Origin: Biomphalaria glabrata
Taxonomy: Eukaryota > Mollusca > Gastropoda > Planorbidae
Length of the DNA stretch: 64,000 nt
Reading direction: 5' to 3'
NCBI RefSeq assembly: GCF_947242115.1
Contig: NC_074717.1
Location: 38,144,201 to 38,208,200 of the forward strand
Shown here: positions 56,801 to 64,000 of the stretch, one piece after another
Layout: every line of letters starts with the position of its first letter
Numbering within the stretch: position 1 is the first letter of the stretch
Translations under genes and position numbers: made by a program
The notes under the pieces: model-generated
What the model was told of the DNA's origin: nothing
The model's input: the letters and a program-made list of their open reading frames with translations, nothing else
Database searches by the model: none

Positions 56801-59130
56801 TGCTGCAGTGCCACTGAAGTCCATACAATCAAAGTATGGAAATTATTTTGTAACAGGTATTTAAATATTTTTACACTGCTATCATTCTTTCAGCTCTACA
56901 AATTTAGTCAACGAGGGGAAAATTTAATTGACTATCTAAAATAACCACAACAAAAAAGCAGTTTGAGTCTTTTTCTTTTATGATGAACAGTATATAATAC
57001 ATCAAATCCAAATGTAAAGTAATCAAACAAATGTGTAATAGAATTGTATGATGAGAGAAAAGAAGCTATTGCTATTCTTCTCAACTTTTACCCATCACTC
57101 ATTCAGAGATCAAAGATCTGGGAACTGGTCTTCTTGAGATCACATTAGTTCTAGAAATATGTTTCAAACTAGACTATGAGGTGATGGATTATAATGTACA
57201 ACGTATATGGTTAGGCAGCTATAATATTTTAAACTTCTTTCCACAAAATTCATTTTAAAGTGACAATTTATGTTATCTCTTTTAATTGGTGATTTATTGG
57301 TTATATTTAGTGTTTTTTTTTAAAGTGCTGTTGTTAAGATGCTCTAGAGTCAGTATAATATTGAAATGTTATGTAATGTTTTGTCATAGCTTCAATGGCT
57401 AATATTTTATTGAATATTTATAAATTAATGCATTCAATTATTCATAGTTAAGGCTCTTAGAGATAAGGAATATTACATGATGATTTTGATACACTCACCA
57501 TCATCTGTTTTGATAATTAATTTTTAAAGACATAGTTTTTTTTATCAAATACCATAGGTTAATAGTAAGTCAAATATTTCACCCCTAATAGAAATCATTA
57601 CAAAGAAACAGCTCATTAACTCTATGATAATAAACTTTGTTGTTATGGTCTGGGCACAGGCAATCATGAATACTATACTGGTGATGTGGATAACTGGTTC
57701 ATTGCATTGGCCTCCCTGGGCTTTAAAGTTCTTCACAATAGCCATGTATTTATACCAGAGAAGAATGCTAATGGTCAAGAACATATTTGTCTAGCAGGAA
57801 CAGATGACATACAAGCTAATCTGATAGGGTATGTAATTAAACAAGGTTATTTATCTTATAAATAATTTGGATCAGATCTGTAACTGTTGGATGGTTATTT
57901 ACTTAATCTACCTATGATAATCTATTTTACTTCAATCATTAGGAATAAACCAAAAATATATTTATTTTGATGTAACTATTCCTATTGCAGCACTATTGTC
58001 TTGTAAGTTTTCTTGTAATTTTGTACACATTTGATTCTCTACACTAATGATAATCTTAAATATGCTGTTTAAACATTTTACTTCTAGTCTGCCAGTCTAA
58101 TGAGTTTTGAATATGAATAAATCAATTCTTACATCTTAGACACATATTTATTGTTCAGCAACCAGACTGTATTGCAAAAGTCAATAATTTTATTTTTTTC
58201 TCAATTTATTTTGACACCCCCCCCCCCCCCCCCCAGATATGGAGATCACAAATTTGATTTGGCTAAAGCAGTTGGTAATTGTAGTCAACAAAGGCCAGTC
58301 ATTCTCTTAGCTCACCAACCAAAGGCAGCAAAAATAGCTCTGGATTCATCATATAGGATAGATTTGGTCTTATCAGGTATACATGCCCTAGACACTTTAT
58401 CCTGAGGTTTTCAGTGCTCTCACTTACTTTACCTTGAATAGTATCTTATCTTCTTATCTTATATAATACAGTATATGGTAAACACTAACAACACTTAAAA
58501 ACATTCATTTGTTCAATGTTTTTTTAGTACCAGATTACAAATAAAGCAAAAGGACAAAGCAATTCTCAAGCGTTGTTCAAATTTGTAGAAAACACTTTAA
58601 TAAAACAACAAAGAAATCAAACAACATTAACTGTAGTGTAACAAATACAGTAGAATTCGGTTAATCTTTTTTAGATAGATTCCTTAAAAACCAAAAGAAA
58701 TCCTATTATAAAGTGTAATCTGTTTAATCAGATATGTAAGTTATTAGGACCAAAACATTTGCGTCTTGAAGTAGTCCTGTTAGCTGAATTCAATAGTAAT
58801 CAAACAATACCACTTGACTGTCAGTCCATTCTCATTTTTTTTAAAATATAAAGTTGCAACTTTTAGATTTAGTTAAAAAAATGTTAATAAAGGATCATGA
58901 TCTTTTATACTATTCCTTGTTTGCTTTGCTCAGGTCATACTCATGGAGGTCAGATGTTCCCAATGGTTATTGCAGCATACTTGCTTAATCCATTTTTTGC
59001 TGGACTGTACAAGTACGGACCTAATGGTAGTTTTGTTTATGTTTCACAAGGCACCCAGTATTGGGGGATTCCAATGAGAATTGCCACCACAATGGAGATT
59101 ACCAGGATAACCCTCCAGTCAGCTAATTAA
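53820..59130 (+). CDS. TMPPE: Transmembrane protein with metallophosphoesterase domain, five coding exons
   Basis: Exons 53820-54627, 56746-56856, 57660-57828, 58237-58376 and 58934-59130; all GT-AG, phases agree, 474 aa (human TMPPE is about 450). The N-terminal half has about five hydrophobic segments (about 9-30, 43-60, 118-140, 145-170, 197-215). The C-terminal half is a calcineurin-like phosphoesterase with the full metal-site set: DIH (D245, H247), GDLVD (D277), GNHE (N308, H309), a lone His in LLAHQP (H389) and GHTHGG (H411, H413). The enzyme should be active at a membrane; its substrate is not known. The exon-2 acceptor is the catttag just before ATGTTG, which keeps the frame. The exon-4 acceptor has a poly-C pyrimidine tract. 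Intron 1 holds LINE fragments. Confidence 0.94.
55255..55835 (+). mobile_element. LINE-like C-terminal domain with zinc knuckle, in TMPPE intron 1
   Basis: The 182-aa frame at 55282-55830 contains [20 protein letters not shown], the linker typical of the end of LINE RNase H domains, then [19 protein letters not shown], a CCHC-type knuckle, then a helix-rich tail. The frame is unusually long and clean for a fragment, but there is no start context or splice site that would make it a host exon. Confidence 0.6.
56186..56715 (-). mobile_element. Composite repeat with LINE-type 3' end, copy 1
   Basis: Read on the minus strand from about 56715, it starts tatctgcagttaaacattat, continues through gtcccaaaacaatgtgac and a long unique body, and ends in the LINE phrase gacaggga..tgtgtggta..caacagactaaggaatagg. 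The same start and end occur at 61116-61430. A section of roughly 200 bp (about 56290-56515) is missing from the second copy. No reverse transcriptase is present, so it looks like a SINE or processed derivative that borrowed a LINE tail. Confidence 0.55.
58218..58236 (+). other. Poly-C splice acceptor tract of TMPPE exon 4
   Basis: An uninterrupted run of about 18 C is followed directly by the AG that opens exon 4 (ccccag then ATATGGAG). It replaces the usual mixed pyrimidine tract. Confidence 0.85.
58440..58485 (-). mobile_element. Short LINE/SINE 3' tail with taagataagaagataag repeat
   Basis: The minus strand reads ctgtattatataagataaga then agataag, matching the last bases of the LINE tail at 22131-22165 (cctgtattatgtaagataag). 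Only the extreme 3' end is recognisable. It lies in TMPPE intron 4. Confidence 0.5.
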
Positions 59131-60174
59131 TGAAAAAATTAAAAAGAAAAGAAAAAAAATGTTTATAGGAATGTTTAAAAAAAAAATATTTATAGGAATG
59201 TTTAGAAAATTTGATTACGATCACATTTTATGAGCTCCAACAATGTATGAACAACATGAGAGGACTAAATTGATAGTACTAGGACAGATATTTAATGAAC
59301 TTTGTGTGGACCTAATGCTTTATTTCTTTCAATTAACTGCATAATTACATTGCAATAATATTGTGTTGTAATGAATTGAACAAATAGTTTGAAGCTGAGT
59401 AATTGTAACTAGGATCATTTTGAAAATGTTAATTTATTGATGTGTGCGTTCTCAGGTATTTTTAGGAAGTCTTTTTTTTTAAACCCATTTTCATCATTAG
59501 CTAGTGAGAAAAAATGTGTATGTGGATCTCTTTTTAAAAACTGTTATTTTAAGTTGAGCTAGCGTAAAAAAATCTCATCAAGTAGTAGTACAGTAGCTGC
59601 ACAGTGAACCTATTTCAAATAGGCCTAAATGTTCTATAAGTAAGTTGGTATCCAACTCATTTAGTTGAATAGCTTTAATTAAACTAAAGTGAATATAGAT
59701 GTTAGGTTTAACGTTATATGCTAATTTTTTTTGATAACCTTTCAATAATTTGACTGTTTTCTGAATTAAATTGTAAGATTTCCTCAAACATTGTTATTGT
59801 GGTAGTTTGATACTGTCAGTAGTGTGGCATACATTTCAATTGTCATGCAGATCATAGCTTTACAGCAGAGGTAGCTATCTGGACACAGTGGTGGAAACCC
59901 TTTCCATAACTTGGCCTATTTGCAACAAAATAAATGCCTAAGTAAAAAAAAAAATCAAATTCTGTTTTTACATTTTAATACAAAAACAAGAGAAGACTAA
60001 AGAGATGAACGTGTATGTATGTTGATCTAGCAGATCTGTACTAAGGTTTTAGATGTTACATTCATGGGAACTGGTTTTATTCTTGAAATACAGTTATTCT
60101 ATTTCAATTTGAGTTGTGATTGTGTGTGACAGGGTGTGTAGATATCAGTCTGAGCACATGTGAATTACAAGATG

Positions 60175-60440
60175 AGCATGGTGGGAAGCGTGGTCGAGAG
60201 GCTAAGTGCGCTTGAACATGGCTTGTCTTGGCTACCTAGAAGGGGGCTCGAGGTTCGACACCCGACTCTGGCAGAGTTGTGTTTACTGAGCGCCTGAAGG
60301 CAGCACGGAAAACCAACTCCTAGATACCCCTCCCCCCCACTGGTCCACAAATGAGATTGGACCAAAGCGCTCTGAGCATGCTATAAGCATGAAAGTAGCG
60401 CTATATAAAAGCTATAATAAATAAATATAATAAATAAACA
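60175..60440 (+). mobile_element. tRNA-derived SINE
   Basis: The head has an A-box-like gtggtcgagaggctaagtg and a strong B box, gaggttcgacacc. The body is about 100 bp. The tail is agtagcgctatataaaagct followed by an (aataaata)n run. The gcgctatataaa end is widespread in metazoan SINEs and LINEs. It is not a functional tRNA gene. Confidence 0.8.
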
Positions 60441-61104
60441 CTTTCTTTTGTGTGCATTTGTATATTCCAAAAATTATTTTTTTGTCACTATTTATGATGA
60501 AATCCTGATGTCTGAAAGTTTCCAGTCTTGATCTTGTTTTGGTTGTAATTTTGGTCATTCCTTTGTCAGTACGTTATTTAAACAAATTTGAACCCAGGAA
60601 CAATTTTCTAACCAAAAAAAACACAAACAGGATATTTTATATTAAGATTCTTTTTCTTTTTTAAATTGCTTTGACAAAACCAAGTGTAAATTTATTTTTA
60701 AAAATCCAACTACTTGACTTTTAGATTATTTACTTAAACATAGATGTTTAAAGAAAACCTTTTGATTATTACATCTTATAGTTCAGATTTCTATATCTTT
60801 ACTGATGGGCTATTTTTGATTACATTTAATAGTAACTTAAATGTCTCTATTATTTGAGGTAAAATGCGATATCGTTTTCCAGAAATTTTGATTTTGCAGT
60901 TGAATTTTTAGGCATGACTTTGTGTTAGCATGAACCAAATGTGGTCGATAGTGATATGAATCATCCAAGTCTTTCAATAATGTTGAATTAAACTTTTGGC
61001 ATGTTTTTTTGTCTGTTCTGTTTTTCATTCTATGTTTAAAATTTATGAAAATAGATTTAGCCTAACGAACATTTATAGTTGTCATTATGGTAATAAATTT
61101 AATT

Positions 61105-61440
61105 ATTCAGTTTTGAAAAGTTTCACCCTTCACCTATTCCTTAGTCTGTTGGAGCACCACACACGATATGTTGACCAACTTTCTCCATTCCTCTCTGTCC
61201 CTTGCTTTGGATAGAGTTTCTCCCAAGTTACAATTGGGTAGTAGGTCAAGTTCATTTTACAAAGTGTTACAGGCTAAAGCTAAGGGAACAGATATATATA
61301 TATAGTAAACAATACAGCAGACTAACACATACAAACATCTTGAGCTAATAGGTAACTTATAATTTTTCCTTGTACTTGTTCAGGTCACACTGTTTTGGGA
61401 CATAATCTGTTTTAACTGCAGATACATGAATTTATATATT
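61105..61440 (-). mobile_element. Composite repeat with LINE-type 3' end, copy 2
   Basis: The minus strand runs from tatctgcagttaaaacagat through gtcccaaaacagtgtgacct to gacagagaggaatggagaaa, then gttggtcaacatatcgtgtg and the aaggaataggtgaaggg end. The end encodes the DREEWRKLV motif of the LINE family. It is shorter than the copy at 56186. Confidence 0.55.
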
Positions 61441-63339
61441 TAAAACAGCTCTTGAATAACATAACAAATTCAAGTCCATTTTTCAGTCCGTAATTGAAAT
61501 ATAATTGAAAGCCCCATGGAACAGTCTGACAATTATTGAGGGAGAACTAAAAAGGGTTTTTGTTAGAATAATCCAAATGATTAAAAAAAAACAAGTTTTT
61601 GGTTTGGATGTTTTTGTTTTTTTTTAAACTGCTTTAATTAAACAAGTCTTTCTTGTTGAACACCACTGTAGAATACAATAGTAGCAGCCATTTACAGCTT
61701 TATATATGAATATAATGATATGTACTTTATATAACAAAATAAGAAATAGCTACGTTATGTTTTGAAGTCCCATCATTGACTGCTTCCATTGTTCAAGGGA
61801 CATGCATCAAAGTAAGAACACAAAGGTGAAAAGATTACTCTTTCAACTGATGTTTCTAAGTCTGGACCTGTGCATGCCATGAAAAGTTGTATTTCAATTG
61901 CCAACTTATCCTGGAAACAAGCTTGTGCTTGCTGGTTACAAAACAACAAATGAAACCACACCAAAGTCTGACAATTTTTTAGCAAGTTTTAAAAAAAATC
62001 ACATAAATGCCTATCTATGTACACATGAAAACAAAATAAAAATATTTTGTCAACTGCCACGAACAAAAACACAAAAATGCTAATAAAGTGTCAAGACTAA
62101 AATGCTATAGTTATGTACACACGGAATGGTAGAAGATCACAAAATCAAAAACAAACTGAACAAAATAGCAGATAAACAAAGTCAAAATATATCTCTCTAG
62201 AAATGAGAGTCTGAATATTGTAGTATAACTTGTCTGTGCTAATCAAATGTAGGACCACTGAACTAATTAAGCTATCAGCAAAACATTCCCAACCACAAGC
62301 ATGTTATCTACTGTTTGTACAGCATATTCATTCAAATAAATTTTTTTTTTCAAATTTCATACATTAATTTTTTTTAAACTTGTAAAATGTAACACACCTT
62401 CGTTTTTTGCCATACTGATACAATTTTCTCAGAGGCCTGATAAAATGATACCACAATGTATCATGTCATACTTTCCTAAGTGATAAGTAAGCATAGCATT
62501 TGTACACATTTTGTTAGTACAACTGACAAAATACTAGACTTGTCACACATACAGATTTGTTATAAAGGAATACAACATGTCATATATCCATTGTAATTAT
62601 AAACAAGTTATAATAAAAAAAAAACTGAATGATACTAATTCGTGTCTATAATTAATCCTCTTTATTTAAATAAAAATATCAACTTTTTCAGGCATTTCAT
62701 CTCATTAAAAGCTAAAACATGTAGTTGTGGTCTATGTTCAGGGCAATGCTTTCAGCCTATATTTAATGTATTACTACATTATTGAAGAGCTCAGTAGGAC
62801 GGATGAGGAGCTGGGACAAAAGGGGAACTGAAGCCACCAGAACAATCAACTTAAAATACTTTCCCAAACGGATTACCATTAGTGGTCAAATGTTTCCTGA
62901 CCAGACTTGGAACTGTGGGAGTGGTGGTTTCTTAATCTCACAGAAAAAAGAATACTACTGTGGACCAAACAGTACGACAAATAGAGTAAAAAAGAAATGC
63001 ATAGAAAAATAAAACATTCTCATACTGATATGTAAAGAGATCACTGCACACACAGAAAAAACACAGAGAAAAAAACTTTTGAAAAAAAAAACAACCCAAA
63101 ATAGAAGGCTATGTACAGGTACTTTTATGTTTTTTCTATAACAACAATTAGGTGTAATCTTGACTCTGCCAGACATAAAAACATACTGTAACACATTGAG
63201 GTTCTAGCCTCCAGTGCTTTGATTTGTTCAATATTTACATTATTATTGCACTATAGTCACTTCATCACAACCCAGAATAAAAATAAAACATTTTCTCTAA
63301 GTAAAGAAACAGTTTAGAATTCAAGGGATCCATTTCATC

Positions 63340-63425
63340 AATAAAATTAAATAGTCTTCAATAGGTTTAAATTGTCTTCAATAGGTTTAAATAGTCTTCA
63401 ATAGGTTTAAATTGTCTTAAATACC
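63340..63425 (+). repeat. Short tandem repeat, about four copies of 20-21 bp
   Basis: The unit is aaatagtcttcaataggttt, alternating with aaattgtcttcaataggttt. Confidence 0.9.
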
Positions 63426-63669
63426 GGTAGGTTTGCACCAAACTCAGAAATGAGTTGGGTTTTTTTTTGTTCATCTTTTAAGTACATGCAAAAGAAGTTA
63501 AGAATTCAATTAACAAACAGCTCAAAATTAAATTAAAAATTATCTATGAAAATAAAAATCTCAGAAGTTTCTTCAGAAATAAAGAATTATTACATTCTAT
63601 GTCTCAATTTCTTCTCTGAGTCTCTCTCGACATTTCTTCAGTTTTGCTTTAAATGTTTCAGATATGAAA

Positions 63670-63835
63670 ATTATTATCTTATCTTATTAGCTAGCAGACG
63701 CTACTTCAAAAAAGATGATTACATACTACTTGTGTCCCTATGTCAATCTAGTCATGCATGTTAATCAATGACTTAAATTCTGCCAAGTCATTGGCTTCCC
63801 TGGCTGACTCAGGCAACCTGTTCCATGCTCTAATA
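63670..63835 (-). mobile_element. LINE 3' end, third copy
   Basis: The minus strand reads the DLAEFKSLINMHD-type end, then gaagtagcgtctgctagcta and the taagataagataa tail. It matches the ends at 7840-7905 and 22131-22260. It is 5'-truncated near 63835. Confidence 0.75.
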
Positions 63836-64000
63836 CAAGCCCAAATCTCTGCAGATAGTAATGACAGACAGGATTCTAGCTCAGGAAGATGGTGATGACA
63901 GTCCTAAGTTGGAAACTGCTATAACAAATTAACTACATTCGGTGGGGAAGAGCAGCAACAACAAAGTAATAAAAAAAAATTAATAGTTGAAAGTGAACTG

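Larger units (their letters stand above)
59131..64000. other. Right flank: TMPPE 3' UTR and gene-poor sequence
   Basis: TMPPE 3' UTR candidates end at an AATAAA near 59928. The remainder holds a SINE, the second composite repeat, a short tandem repeat near 63340-63425 and a LINE tail. Frames such as 62782-63012 (plus) and 61773-61985 (minus) have slightly higher GC, but I see no splice sites or motifs that support them. Part of 61700-63600 could be the 3' UTR of a minus-strand gene beyond the right edge. Confidence 0.4.

Noticed and set aside
60175-60260. tRNA gene
   Set aside because: A- and B-box-like elements are present, but the acceptor and anticodon stems do not form; the sequence continues into a SINE body and an A-rich tail.
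62782-63012. 76-codon plus-strand frame with several cysteines
   Set aside because: No recognisable family, no splice context, and basic low-complexity ends.

Overview
This is an AT-rich animal (metazoan) genomic window with intron-rich genes, GT-AG introns and a dense load of LINEs, SINEs, LTR elements and minisatellites. Codon use, the nimbus-like I-clade LINE tail and the frequent TCTAGATCTAGATCT-type motifs suggest a gastropod mollusc, most likely a freshwater pulmonate snail. The organism is an inference; I could not run a search.

Five host genes can be rebuilt by hand. Except for the first, which enters from the left edge, each closes as one frame across all exons: (1) the last two exons of a Gs-alpha gene, + strand, 847-1210; (2) nucleoporin SEH1, - strand, 8977-15115, nine coding exons, 346 aa; (3) a 559-aa protein, + strand, 17748-38007, eight coding exons, whose N-terminal half resembles the OB fold of the shelterin protein TPP1/ACD; (4) a CNBD1-like cyclic-nucleotide-binding-domain protein, - strand, 42693-52930, fourteen coding exons, 514 aa; (5) TMPPE (transmembrane protein with metallophosphoesterase domain), + strand, 53820-59130, five coding exons, 474 aa. 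Orientation alternates along the window. Gs-alpha/SEH1 and ACD-like/CNBD1 converge. SEH1/ACD-like and CNBD1/TMPPE are head-to-head pairs with 2.6 kb and 0.9 kb between start codons.

Mobile DNA fills the introns. The 9.9-kb third intron of the ACD-like gene holds a LINE 3' end split by a whole-looking 8.2-kb Ty3/gypsy element with apparently identical LTRs. Its pol order is protease-integrase-RT-RNase H, the Gmr1-like order. A hAT-like element with a nested I-clade LINE tail lies in the first intron. Two solo LTRs with target-site duplications sit in CNBD1 introns, one inside another LINE fragment. Several LINE families, three SINE-like families and a foldback element are scattered elsewhere.

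Tandem repeats are striking in the ACD-like gene: a 54-bp array encoding an acidic 18-aa repeat, a 28-bp array ending next to a splice acceptor, a 55-bp array, a roughly 47-copy 43-bp minisatellite open in all three minus frames, and a 24-bp array. CNBD1 has a 37-bp array that multiplies one of its own 5' splice sites.

The genes do not form one pathway. They cover signalling (Gs-alpha), nuclear pore/GATOR2 (SEH1), probable telomere protection (ACD-like), a poorly known cNMP-domain protein and a membrane phosphoesterase. No rRNA gene, true tRNA gene or CRISPR array is present.
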